A stretch of 39,698 nt of DNA from an uncultured bacterium (GTDB lineage: Bacteria; Verrucomicrobiota; Lentisphaeria; Victivallales; UBA1829): NCBI GenBank assembly GCA_949292215.1, contig CASEYW010000050.1, positions 1 to 39,698 on the forward strand, written 5' to 3'. Positions 32,408-39,698 of the stretch are shown here, piece by piece. The first letter of the stretch is position 1. Every line of letters starts with the position of its first letter. The notes under the pieces are model-generated. The model had not been told where the DNA came from. It ran no database searches and saw only the letters and a program-made list of their open reading frames with translations. Both the position numbers and the translations under genes were made by a program.

Positions 32408-33016
32408 TTACCAGTACAGAGAGGTCGGCGTTAAACTGGAGAGTGTGGTGGCGGTGATGGTTCCCGGCTTTCCCGTAGAAACATGTCCGTCGGCACAGGC
32501 AACATTGATGGTTCTGTTGTGACGCAGAAAGACAAATTTCGGGTTGCTCCAGTCGCTGCCGAAGGAGAGCGGATACCAGTTGGCAAAATTCGGCCAGATG
32601 GAGTCCGCAAACCAGGCAATCGTGGATGGACCTCCGTAACCGTGGATGGTTCCGCTGGAACGGATGACCTTGGTGCCGTTGATCTTCATGAAGGAGAGAC
32701 CGTCGTGCAGGGCATACCCGTCGTTTTTGTCCACCGGGCATTTCAGACTGGTCCGATTGTCGTATCCATACGGCTTCAAGAGTGTGTACCAGGTCCATTT
32801 AGAACTTGCGGAATGCCAGCCGACATGGATATCACTCCAGTCATCTGCATATTGAATCGCCGCAAGAGAGAGATTTTTCAGATTTGTCATGCAGGTGAGA
32901 GTTCGGGCCTTGTTGCGGGAGGCCTGCAGAGCAGGCAGAAGAAGACCTGCCAGAATCGCAATGATTGCTACTACAATTAAAAGTTCGATCAATGTAAAAA
33001 TGAATCTCCTTTTCAT
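32408..33016 (-). CDS. Type II secretion pseudopilin-like protein (cassette C)
   Basis: This is a 202-residue protein. A basic leader (MKRRFI) precedes [20 protein letters not shown], the pilin-like helix with Glu at +5, and then [20 protein letters not shown], typical of pseudopilin-like proteins of this type. The C-terminal signature [16 protein letters not shown] has the His...Asp-Gly spacing. Ile, not Gly, lies before the Phe. Its start overlaps the regulator stop (ATGA), and it ends 21 bases before the GH42-like gene. It probably sits in the inner membrane with its globular part in the periplasm. Confidence 0.9.
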   Translation of the reverse strand: MKRRFIFTLIELLIVVAIIAILAGLLLPALQASRNKARTLTCMTNLKNLSLAAIQYADDWSDIHVGWHSASSKWTWYTLLKPYGYDNRTSLKCPVDKNDGYALHDGLSFMKINGTKVIRSSGTIHGYGGPSTIAWFADSIWPNFANWYPLSFGSDWSNPKFVFLRHNRTINVACADGHVSTGKPGTITATTLSSLTPTSLYW

Positions 33017-34074
33017 AATGATGCCTCCTTTGGTTGTTTTATGTTGAAATCAAGAATTGCTGCATGGAGAATCGTGTCACTGGGCGGTTTTCCCTCCAGA
33101 AGTTTTTTCATTTCCGTTCCGGCTGCCTCCGCTGCCTCTTTGAGAGGGATTTTCAGAACGGTTCCCGGGAAGCGTTCCATGGCAGGAAAATCTTCAAGAA
33201 CGAGCAGACGGCATTGTTGTTTGAAATCAATCCGATGCTGTGTGAGAATTTCCAGAGTGATCCATGGTTCATGCCATGGAAGAACCAGTGCATCAGGGGG
33301 AGGGGAGTGTCTCAGACATTCGGAGAGGGTTTCCGGGTAGTGGTTGACTTCGCATTGTTCGATGCGGATGTGGATCGGATAGTTCTCTTTCTTGCAGCAG
33401 TTCCGGATGTATTCCAGTTTTTCCTCGGGAATGAGTCCTGTGGAGATGAGCAGGAGATTCCTGCGTTTTTCCTGAATGAGACGTTTCACGATTTCCCGGA
33501 GACTCTCCCGGAAATCGAAACAGACACTGCTGATCGATTCGATTTTGCGGTCGATGGTAACGATTTTGATTCCGTGATCCCGGAAACAGTTCAGCATTTC
33601 CGGGGCTGGATAATGCTTGGATGCCCAGATCAGACCGTTGAGATTGGAAGAAAGAATCTCGGATTTCAGATTTTCGTCGCTGCCGTCCATCCTGGTAAAG
33701 AAGCGGATGTTCCAATTATGTTCTGCCGCTGCAAGTCCCATCTGGGATAGAATGGTGGATGCAGGCGGATCATAGAAGAAGTTGTCGCCGCGTCCGTAAA
33801 TCAGCCCGATCAGAGGAATCGGATATTTTTTATTGGAAATAAATGACTTCGCCGGATTGGTAAAGGTTCCGATTCCGGTTTTGCCGATCAGCCATCCTTC
33901 CCGGACGAGTCCTTCCAGAGCAATTCTGGCGGTTCTCCGCGCCACTCCGAATTGATCCGCCAGCGTTTGCGAGGACGGAACTTTGACGGATCGTTCTCCG
34001 TTCCGATAGATCAGTCCCATGATGTAAAAACGGATTTTCTGGCTTTCCGTTGTTTTTTTCTGTTTCATTTCCAT
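33013..34074 (-). CDS. GntR-type regulator with LacI-like sensor domain (cassette C)
   Basis: This is a 353-residue transcription factor. The N-terminal winged helix reads [20 protein letters not shown] then GKTGIGTF. The sensor domain begins at [15 protein letters not shown] and resembles LacI/GalR periplasmic-binding folds, though its C-terminal half is weakly conserved ([29 protein letters not shown]). The ATG at 34074 is preferred over the TTG two codons earlier; the ATG at 34068 is also possible, since no strong ribosome site is seen. It is the first gene of cassette C, overlapping the pseudopilin, and has a strong promoter with an inverted repeat at the transcript start, consistent with self-regulation. 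Confidence 0.83.
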   Translation of the reverse strand: MEMKQKKTTESQKIRFYIMGLIYRNGERSVKVPSSQTLADQFGVARRTARIALEGLVREGWLIGKTGIGTFTNPAKSFISNKKYPIPLIGLIYGRGDNFFYDPPASTILSQMGLAAAEHNWNIRFFTRMDGSDENLKSEILSSNLNGLIWASKHYPAPEMLNCFRDHGIKIVTIDRKIESISSVCFDFRESLREIVKRLIQEKRRNLLLISTGLIPEEKLEYIRNCCKKENYPIHIRIEQCEVNHYPETLSECLRHSPPPDALVLPWHEPWITLEILTQHRIDFKQQCRLLVLEDFPAMERFPGTVLKIPLKEAAEAAGTEMKKLLEGKPPSDTILHAAILDFNIKQPKEASL

Positions 34075-34102
34075 ACGCAAGATCCGATTCTTTTTTGCGA
34101 GT

Positions 34103-34117
34103 GGCCAACCGGTGGCC
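34103..34117 (-). promoter_or_regulatory. Inverted repeat, likely operator of cassette C
   Basis: GGCCA (34103-34107) and TGGCC (34113-34117) flank ACCGG, forming a short dyad. It covers about +1 to +15 of the transcript predicted from the promoter just upstream, the usual place for a LacI- or GntR-type operator. Confidence 0.55.
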
Positions 34118-34124
34118 TACTTTC

Positions 34125-34152
34125 ATTATATCATATCTGACGAAAAAGTCAA
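34125..34152 (-). promoter_or_regulatory. Sigma70-type promoter of cassette C
   Basis: On the minus strand, TTGACT (34152-34147), a 16-base spacer and a perfect TATAAT (34130-34125), about 50 bases before the regulator start. The gap 34153-34367 contains only a doubtful 27-codon frame and AT-rich sequence. Confidence 0.85.
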
Positions 34153-34367
34153 TATGGATAAAAAAGAAAAAAGAAAAATAATTCAGGAGAAGTACAATCA
34201 ATGAAGGAAGATGGTTTTCCGGAAGACAATTCGGACTCTGCTTGTTTCCCCGGGTATTTCCGGAATGAGGGAAGGTGGGCGTAACAAGGGCGGCAGCAAT
34301 TGTTTTTTCAGAGCAGAGCAGTGAAGGACAGCATGTTTCTTTCCCGCATCTTTTTCCGCGTGTTCTC

Positions 34368-34396
34368 TTGATTTTTTCCTGTTTTACGATTACATT
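34368..34396 (+). promoter_or_regulatory. Promoter of the NSS transporter operon
   Basis: TTGATT (34368-34373), a 17-base spacer and TACATT (34391-34396) lie 38 bases before the transporter start at 34435. Confidence 0.65.
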
Positions 34397-34434
34397 GTAT
34401 GAATCTTATTTCATAGAATTCCGGAGAGAAAACG

Positions 34435-35841
34435 ATGAGCGATGATCTTATGCACGGAAAGCGGGAGATGCTGGCTTCAAGGCTGGGATTTATTCTGCTG
34501 ACGGCAGGCTGTTCCATCGGATTGGGCAATGTCTGGCGCTTCCCATACATAACTGGTCAATATGGCGGCGGCTTTTTTGTTCTGATGTACCTTTTTTTCC
34601 TTGTTATTCTCGGATTCCCGGTGATGGTGATGGAGCTTTCCATCGGACGGGGCGGAAGGCTTGACATCGTCGGTTGTTACCGGAAACTGAAGAATCCGGA
34701 CTCGAAGCTGCCGTGGGAAAAAGCGGGAATGCTGTTCTTTACAGGGAACCTGATTCTTCTGATGTTTTATTCGGTGGTGACAGGCTGGCTTCTCGCGTAT
34801 TCGTGGTTTTTTGCGACTGGACGCTTTTCTACGTTGAAACCGGAGGAGTGTGAAGCCTTTTTCGGATCGTTTCTGGCATCGCCCGGTCAGGGAATTCTTT
34901 TTACATATATTGCAGTCGCCGTTACGATGGTGATCTGTTTTGCCGGATTGAAATCCGGAGTGGAGCGAGTGACGAAGTTCATGATGGGGGGATTGTTTCT
35001 CCTTCTGATTGCTCTTGCGGTGCAGGCTCTGCAGCTTCCACGCGCAGGGGAGGGGGTTGAATTCTTTCTTCTTCCTGATCTGAAAAAGATGACGGACAAC
35101 GGACTCTGGCAGTCGGTGCATGCGGCGATGACGCAGGCATTTTTCACGCTGAGTCTCGGGATCGGCAGTATCGCGATCTGCGGCAGCTATATCGACAGGA
35201 AGCAGTCGCTGCCGCAGGAGGCGACGATCATTATCCTGCTGGATACGTTTGTTGCAGTCATGGCGGGCCTGATTATTTTTCCGAGCTGTTTTGCCTTCGG
35301 CGTTGCGCCCGGTCAGGGACCGTCGCTCATTTTCATTACGCTTCCAAAAATTTTCATGACGATGTCCTGGGGGGCTTTGCGCGGGACCGTTTTCTTTGTT
35401 TTTCTGTCGATCGCCGCTCTGACAACTCTGGTTGCGGTTGCGGAGAATCTGATTGCTTTCGGAATAGACGAACTGAAGTTTTCCCGGAAAAAATCGACGT
35501 GTATTACTGCTGTTCTTCTGTTCATCTGCTCCCTTCCATGTATTTTCGGCTTCAATCTGTGGCAGGAGTTTCAGCCTTTGGGGAAAGGTTCCAGTGTTCT
35601 GGATCTGGAGGATTTCATCGTAAGCGATAATCTTCTGCCGCTTGGTGCTCTGATGATTACGCTGTTCTGCACTCGGAAGTGCGGCTGGGGATATGGAAAT
35701 TTCCTGACGGAGGCAAATGCCGGAAGCGGATTCAATTTTCCACAGATTATGCGATTCTACATTGCCTATGTCCTTCCGGTTGTCATTTTCCTGATCTGGG
35801 TGATAGGACTCATCAAACGGTTTCATTTATTGGATATTTGA
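34435..35841 (+). CDS. Sodium-dependent transporter, NSS/SNF family
   Basis: This is a 468-residue inner-membrane protein with about eleven to twelve hydrophobic segments, the size of bacterial NSS (LeuT-like) symporters. The first helix carries the sodium- and substrate-site unwound region GCSIGLGNVWRFPYITGQYG, followed by GFPVMVMELSIGRGG, both strong family signatures. Helix 6 is near AMTQAFFTLSLGIGSIAICG. Known members take up amino acids with sodium. The start has CCGGAGAG upstream. The CstA-like gene begins 26 bases after its stop, so the two are probably one operon for uptake of amino acids or small organic acids; that pairing is inference. Confidence 0.93.
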   Translation: MSDDLMHGKREMLASRLGFILLTAGCSIGLGNVWRFPYITGQYGGGFFVLMYLFFLVILGFPVMVMELSIGRGGRLDIVGCYRKLKNPDSKLPWEKAGMLFFTGNLILLMFYSVVTGWLLAYSWFFATGRFSTLKPEECEAFFGSFLASPGQGILFTYIAVAVTMVICFAGLKSGVERVTKFMMGGLFLLLIALAVQALQLPRAGEGVEFFLLPDLKKMTDNGLWQSVHAAMTQAFFTLSLGIGSIAICGSYIDRKQSLPQEATIIILLDTFVAVMAGLIIFPSCFAFGVAPGQGPSLIFITLPKIFMTMSWGALRGTVFFVFLSIAALTTLVAVAENLIAFGIDELKFSRKKSTCITAVLLFICSLPCIFGFNLWQEFQPLGKGSSVLDLEDFIVSDNLLPLGALMITLFCTRKCGWGYGNFLTEANAGSGFNFPQIMRFYIAYVLPVVIFLIWVIGLIKRFHLLDI

Positions 35842-35867
35842 CATAACGACAAGAAAAGGAGAAAAAA

Positions 35868-37337
35868 ATGTTAATGTTCCTGCTGGGGATCGTGCTGCTG
35901 ATCGGGGGCTATTGCACTTACGGGAAGTTCATCGAATCCATTCTTGGGCCGGATGACCGGGAGACTCCTGCGAAGAAAAGCTATGACGGGGTCGATTATC
36001 TAGTGCTTCCGCATTGGAAAAATATGCTGATTCAGTTGTTGAATATAGCTGGAGTCGGGCCCGTGATCGGAGTGATTCTCGGCGTGAAGTTCGGAGCGAT
36101 CGTGTTTCTGATTATTCCGATCGGAAATATCATCGGCGGAGCTGTGCATGATTTTACTGCGGGAATGATGTCGCTGCGTCATAACGGGGCGAACTTGCCG
36201 GCATTGATCAACATGTCGATGGGGAAAACCGTGTATACGGTGTTTTCTGTGTTTATGACTTTTCTGCTTCTGCTGGTTGTTGCAGTTTTCATCAATATTC
36301 CTGCGGGGCTGATTGATCGGATGATGCCGGATACGTCGATTTTCTGGTACGCGGTGGGAGGAATTTTCCTGTATTACATTGTCGCGACGATTTTCCCGGT
36401 GGATAAGATCATCGGGGCTGTCTATCCGATCTTTGGAGCGATGCTTCTGGTCGGTACTGCGGCGATATTCATTTCGATGCTCTGGCACTATTCGTTTACG
36501 AACTCCACCTTTCTGATGGAGACGCCGGAACTCAAGAAGCTGGTGTTCGGATTCCGGGAACAGAATCCGGTGCTGCCTGTTCTGTTTGTAACAATTGCCT
36601 GCGGAATCATGTCGGGATTTCATGCGACACAGTCTCCGATTATCGCGAGGACGATGGCATCGGAACATCAGGCGCGCCCTGCGTTTTACGGCATGATGAT
36701 TGTGGAAGGGATCATTGCCATGATCTGGGCTGCCGGAGGATTTGCCATGTATAACATGTTCCCGGCGATGTTCTCGGACAATGCAACGAATGTTCTGGTG
36801 GAGATTACTCGATATTTCCTGGGCGGCTGGATGGGAATCCTGACGATTGTCGGAGTTGTGATTCTGGCGATTACTTCGGGAGATACGGCAATGCGCAGTC
36901 TCCGGCTGAGTCTGGCGGAGATGTTTCATATCGGCCAGGCGAAAGTATCGAACCGTATTCTGCTCTGTCTTCCGCTGATTGTGATTGTCGCAGGACTTCT
37001 GTGGTGGTCGAACATCAGTGCAAAGACCTTTGGTCAGCTCTGGAACTATTTTGCATGGGGAAATCAGGTTCTGGCATCCTTTACATTGATTGCTGTGTCC
37101 GTCTGGCTGTGGAAAAACGGTAAAAACGGATTCGTGACAGTTCTCCCCGGAATGTTCATGACGTTTATTGTTCTGACGTATATCCTGTGGATTTCTCCTG
37201 CGCACGGTGGACCGGTTGGGTTCGGTCTTCCGCTGAATGTATCGTATATTGCGGGTGTGGTTTTTGCGCTTTGCTGGGGCGCCTGGGCTTATTTCAAAGG
37301 ACGCCGGCTTTCCGGAGAGATTTCATCTGCCAAATAG
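35868..37337 (+). CDS. CstA family carrier (carbon starvation protein family)
   Basis: This is a 489-residue inner-membrane protein with many hydrophobic helices. Family segments are near the start (GGYCTYGKFIESILGPDD), VGPVIGVILGVKFGA, GAVHDFTAGMMSLRHNGANL, then GIMSGFHATQSPIIARTMAS and ITSGDTAMRSLRLSL. It is the short form, lacking the long C-terminal part of the ~700-residue E. coli CstA. Relatives move peptides or pyruvate; the substrate here is not predictable. AAAAGGAG lies just before the ATG, and the gene is closed by a strong terminator. Confidence 0.92.
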   Translation: MLMFLLGIVLLIGGYCTYGKFIESILGPDDRETPAKKSYDGVDYLVLPHWKNMLIQLLNIAGVGPVIGVILGVKFGAIVFLIIPIGNIIGGAVHDFTAGMMSLRHNGANLPALINMSMGKTVYTVFSVFMTFLLLLVVAVFINIPAGLIDRMMPDTSIFWYAVGGIFLYYIVATIFPVDKIIGAVYPIFGAMLLVGTAAIFISMLWHYSFTNSTFLMETPELKKLVFGFREQNPVLPVLFVTIACGIMSGFHATQSPIIARTMASEHQARPAFYGMMIVEGIIAMIWAAGGFAMYNMFPAMFSDNATNVLVEITRYFLGGWMGILTIVGVVILAITSGDTAMRSLRLSLAEMFHIGQAKVSNRILLCLPLIVIVAGLLWWSNISAKTFGQLWNYFAWGNQVLASFTLIAVSVWLWKNGKNGFVTVLPGMFMTFIVLTYILWISPAHGGPVGFGLPLNVSYIAGVVFALCWGAWAYFKGRRLSGEISSAK

Positions 37338-37356
37338 CTGACCTGGTTCTTTTCTC

Positions 37357-37394
37357 AAAAACACCGGAAGAAAACATGCCCGGTGTTTTTGATG
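37357..37394 (+). terminator. Intrinsic terminator of the NSS-CstA operon
   Basis: An 11-base stem (AAAAACACCGG at 37357-37367 with CCGGTGTTTTT at 37380-37390) and a 12-base loop end in the T-run, 20 bases after the CstA stop. Confidence 0.9.
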
Positions 37395-37479
37395 GGAGGA
37401 ATGCTGATTTTCTTACGTTCCCTTTGATGGAATTTCCTATGTTCCCATAAAAATCTCTTGTGGAGAAAAGGAGAGATAT

Positions 37480-38109
37480 ATGAAGATGAAGAGAGTTGTT
37501 GCAGTGTGTGCGTTGCTGTCGCTGTTGTTTCTGACGGCTTGCAATTCTCCATGGATGACGAACACACCTCGTTCGGCGATTGAACAGTATCTGGTGTCAA
37601 CGACAGTTGACCGCTGTTTTTCCTATACGAATTTCATGGCTTATTCAAATAAGAAAGCCTTTATGGATTATACCTATTTTACGCCTCAGGTAGATAAACT
37701 GTATGCGCAGGGGATCATCGAGGGGCGGCTTTCGAGTTTCGGCATTGTGATTGTGAAAAAACAGGAGGAGGCGGATATTATTGTGCAGCCTCTCTGCGGA
37801 GTGCTTGGGACAGATCATGACAAGTTCATGATTGGTACTCCGAGTCTGCCGATTCCGGTTCCGGATACGGGGATGAGTTTTGCCATTCCGGAGATTCCGC
37901 TGTTCTCGAAGATTACAAGACGTGCTTACGGGAAATTTTCCATTTATATTTTTGAATCTAAAACTCGCAAACCTGTGGAGGCGATTGAAGGAATCCGATC
38001 CAGTGCAACGTATGTCAACTGGATTGTTATGCTGATTCCGTTCAAGACGTATGATATTGAAATGGATAATTCCGTGGAAGGACGAACCAGTTTTGATTTT
38101 GTTCCTTAA
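37480..38109 (+). CDS. Putative lipoprotein of unknown function
   Basis: This is a 209-residue protein with a lipoprotein signal: basic start, hydrophobic core and lipobox LTAC with Cys21. After it comes NTPRSAIEQYLVSTTVDRCF, a Thr-x-Arg-Ser-Ala-x-Glu-Gln pattern that I associate with uncharacterised secreted proteins of the PVC group and proteobacteria, without being able to name the family firmly. The rest is mixed alpha/beta with no enzyme motif. AAAGGAGA lies just before the ATG. The gene stands alone between the CstA terminator and tRNA-Ser and is probably anchored in the outer or inner membrane. Confidence 0.8.
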   Translation: MKMKRVVAVCALLSLLFLTACNSPWMTNTPRSAIEQYLVSTTVDRCFSYTNFMAYSNKKAFMDYTYFTPQVDKLYAQGIIEGRLSSFGIVIVKKQEEADIIVQPLCGVLGTDHDKFMIGTPSLPIPVPDTGMSFAIPEIPLFSKITRRAYGKFSIYIFESKTRKPVEAIEGIRSSATYVNWIVMLIPFKTYDIEMDNSVEGRTSFDFVP

Positions 38110-38230
38110 ACACCGTTTTGAGAGAATCCGCAGAAAATGTTTTCATTTTTTTTCGGAAAAGGATGATTTAATTGTAAATTCAGCTTGAAAAAACAGATTT
38201 TTATGCCATGTTATATGGCTATTACAATTC

Positions 38231-38320
38231 GGAGAGATGGCTGAGTGGTCGAAGGCGGCGGTCTCGAAAACCGTTAACGGGTTTACTCGTTCAGGGGTTC
38301 GAATCCCCTTCTCTCCGCCA
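38231..38320 (+). tRNA. tRNA-Ser (anticodon CGA)
   Basis: The acceptor arms GGAGAGA (38231-38237) and TCTCTCC (38310-38316) pair fully, followed by G and an encoded CCA. The anticodon loop CTCGAAA gives CGA, which reads UCG. A long variable arm (AACGGGTTTACTCGTT) and the T-arm GGGGTTCGAATCCCC are typical of serine tRNA. A possible TTGAAA (38185-38190) lies upstream, but the -10 is not clear. Confidence 0.97.
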
Positions 38321-39043
38321 CCTGTTTTTTGCTGAATCCTATCTCAAAAGACAATCATTCATTTTTTTTGAGAAATCTTCAGAAAATCTTTTCTTGCATC
38401 CGATCCGAAAACAAATATGCGCAAAAGAGATCGGGCACGATCGTCAACCATTATGATGTTTTAGCAACGCTTGCAAGTAATGGGAACCTTGTGATAATTG
38501 CGGTCGGGTCTGATTATAAGCTCTGAATCGACAGCTTCCGCAAGAATACTTCCTCATTCAGATTCTAAAACGATCCCGGAATCTGCAATCTGTTTTTATG
38601 CCACTTTGGATGCGTCGTTCAATTTTCATTCCGGTTTGTAAGCAGAATTCTCCATCTTGCTTTATACTTATTGATGGAATCTAATGCAATGAGGTTACAT
38701 CAGATTGACTGTCAATTAATGAACCTGGAGAAAAGAGTTCCCTGTTTTTTACAGGAAAAGAGAACAGTTTTTTCATCACATGGCAGAGAACAGAAATTTT
38801 TTTGCAATATCCTTGTCTAGGGGGTGGCACATTTTATGACCAATTGCCCGGGAAACAGATTATCCTTTCCGGAAATCATTCCCTTCATTAGCAAAAGATC
38901 CGATGTTTCAAATCCAAAAAACCGATGGCTCAAATCTCTGGAAAATTGCAAGGGAAAGCCACCGTTCCGGTTCCCGATCGGATCTGAAGACTGCACCAGA
39001 GTTCAAAAAGAGTCGACCGAGTTCTCTGCGGATTATTTTCGAC
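38321..39043 (+). other. Gene-poor region after tRNA-Ser
   Basis: I find no convincing gene here. The longest plus-strand frame, 38824-39072, has no ribosome site, no recognisable motif and runs into the fragment region. A small CCTGT/ACAGG hairpin lies near 38747-38762. There is no integrase, and I see no second copy of the tRNA 3' end in the window. Confidence 0.6.
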
Positions 39044-39448
39044 TCAAACACCGGGATTCTGTTCTTTCATGACGCAGATGCCGTAAGGCTCCAGAGTCAG
39101 AGTTGTCCCATCATAGCTGCCCAGTATGGCTTTTCCTGTTTCTTTGATCTTCAGAGAGTAGCTTCGGTTCGAACTATTGACAAAAATCTTTACCGGTCCC
39201 CGGTCCAGACGAGCCACGGAAGGCGGCAGATCCGGGAGGTCCTGGAATCCGCATCGTTCCAGAATCGTTTTCAACACCAGATGCAGATCCGGTTCGAAAA
39301 GCATGGTTGCCTGATAAAACGCCATTCCCTTTCCGAACGGACTGATCCGGGTTCCCGGTCTCTGGGCGAGAACCCATCCGTGGCTCCGTCCGCCGCTGGA
39401 TGGAGTTCTTGTTCTGCCCTCCGGCTGCGGCTGGAATCTGAAAATGCT
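39044..39448 (-). pseudogene. C-terminal fragment of a GH42-like hydrolase
   Basis: The minus-strand frame reads FGSIFRFQPQPEGRTRTPSS, then FGKGMAFYQATMLFEPDLHL and VKIFVNSSNRSYSLKI and ends with LTLEPYGICVMKEQNPGV. This is the pattern of the last part of beta-galactosidase-like enzymes (Gly-Lys-Gly before the trimerisation-domain end, then a small domain that ends in a Pro-Tyr-x-x-x-Val strand). There is no start codon in a sensible place and no barrel, and the frame changes to unrelated sequence near 39448. It looks like a left-over 3' end of a broken gene. A very short free-standing protein cannot be excluded. Confidence 0.5.
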
Positions 39449-39695
39449 GCCGAAAGTCTTCGACGCATGGTATGAGAAAAATATAACAATACCCGCTTCA
39501 TGGCAGGGGAAACACATCCTGCTGGAAATGATGCAGGTGTGCAGTGATGCGGAAATCGATGAAATCAACCGGCGTTTCGGTCGGGGAAGTCTGTTCCATC
39601 TTGCAGAAGGGATCAAGAGGCCCTGGACAATGAAGCGTGAGATGCTGACCCCGTCTTATACCACCGACTGGAATCAGCTCCCGGAAGTGAAATAA
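39444..39695 (+). pseudogene. Fragment resembling a GH2-type sugar-binding domain
   Basis: The plus-strand frame begins near a Trp-Tyr-Glu-Lys and reads NITIPASWQGKHILLEM, then a short Asp-Ala-Glu segment. This is the strand pattern 'Ile-Pro-x-x-Trp-x-Gly-Lys-x-x-x-Leu' at the start of GH2 sugar-binding domains. After residue ~40 the likeness stops, and the frame ends at a TAA at 39693. No ribosome site is seen. It directly abuts the opposite-strand fragment 39044-39448. It is probably a remnant, and its continuation past the window end is unknown. Confidence 0.35.
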
Positions 39696-39698
39696 GCA

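Noticed and set aside
34201..34284. 27-codon plus-strand frame after AGGAG
   Set aside because: The ribosome site is 12 bases away, the peptide resembles nothing and there is no promoter in range.
38747..38762. CCTGT-T6-ACAGG hairpin as a terminator or recombination site
   Set aside because: The stem is only 5 bases, there is no T-run in the right place and there is no nearby gene to end.
38824..39072. 82-residue plus-strand frame
   Set aside because: It has no ribosome site and no recognisable motif, and it overlaps the better-supported minus-strand fragment end.
1..39698. CRISPR arrays, insertion sequences, prophage or integrase genes
   Set aside because: I saw no regularly spaced repeats, no transposase or integrase motifs and no long repeats on either strand.

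Overview
The window looks like chromosome of a Gram-negative, polysaccharide-degrading member of the Lentisphaerae (Victivallis-like) or a close relative in the PVC group. This is an inference. It rests on three GntR/LacI-type regulators, each linked to a type II secretion pseudopilin-like protein and a polysaccharide-degrading enzyme, on an outer membrane indicated by BamA and an LpxH-like hydrolase, and on protein-level resemblance. No 16S gene is present. Almost all of the sequence is coding, and transcription units are compact with clear sigma70-type promoters and intrinsic terminators.

Layout, left to right. (1) 1-3443, minus strand: cassette A, regulator -> pseudopilin -> large secreted glycoside hydrolase that runs off the left edge. 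(2) 3597-4237, minus: a single-gene unit for a secreted PA14-like protein with its own promoter and terminator. (3) 4445-7202, plus: pyrR-pyrB-pyrC, closed by a terminator. (4) 7454-12129, plus: cassette B, regulator -> PhnP-like metallo-beta-lactamase-fold hydrolase -> pseudopilin -> heparinase II/III-like lyase. (5) 12239-15214, plus: envelope genes, an LpxH-like phosphoesterase, a MurC-like Mur ligase and a secreted TPR-like protein. (6) 15401-26268, minus: a large housekeeping block, rpsB-tsf, yraN, then prs-rplY-pth-rpsF-ssb-rpsR-rplI-dnaB-bamA. (7) 26432-28394, minus: marR-MATE efflux pair. (8) 28461-34152, minus: cassette C, regulator -> pseudopilin -> 1289-residue GH42-like protein. 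(9) 34368-37390, plus: a sodium:neurotransmitter-symporter-family transporter and a CstA-family carrier. (10) 37480-38320, plus: a lipoprotein and tRNA-Ser(CGA). (11) 38321-39698: a gene-poor stretch that ends in two head-to-head fragments of glycoside-hydrolase-like sequence.

The most interesting pattern is the three-fold recurrence of one operon plan: regulator first, then a pseudopilin with an FTLIELL-type leader, then a secreted polysaccharide hydrolase or lyase. It suggests modular glycan-utilisation cassettes in which a pseudopilin, not a SusC/SusD pair, is the constant partner of the enzyme. The function of the pseudopilin in these cassettes is inference and is not shown by the sequence.

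The remainder is conserved core metabolism and information processing: pyrimidine synthesis, PRPP synthesis, ribosomal proteins, replication helicase, peptidyl-tRNA hydrolase and outer-membrane assembly. Its gene order is partly universal (rpsF-ssb-rpsR-rplI, prs-rplY-pth, rpsB-tsf) and partly unusual (dnaB followed by bamA).
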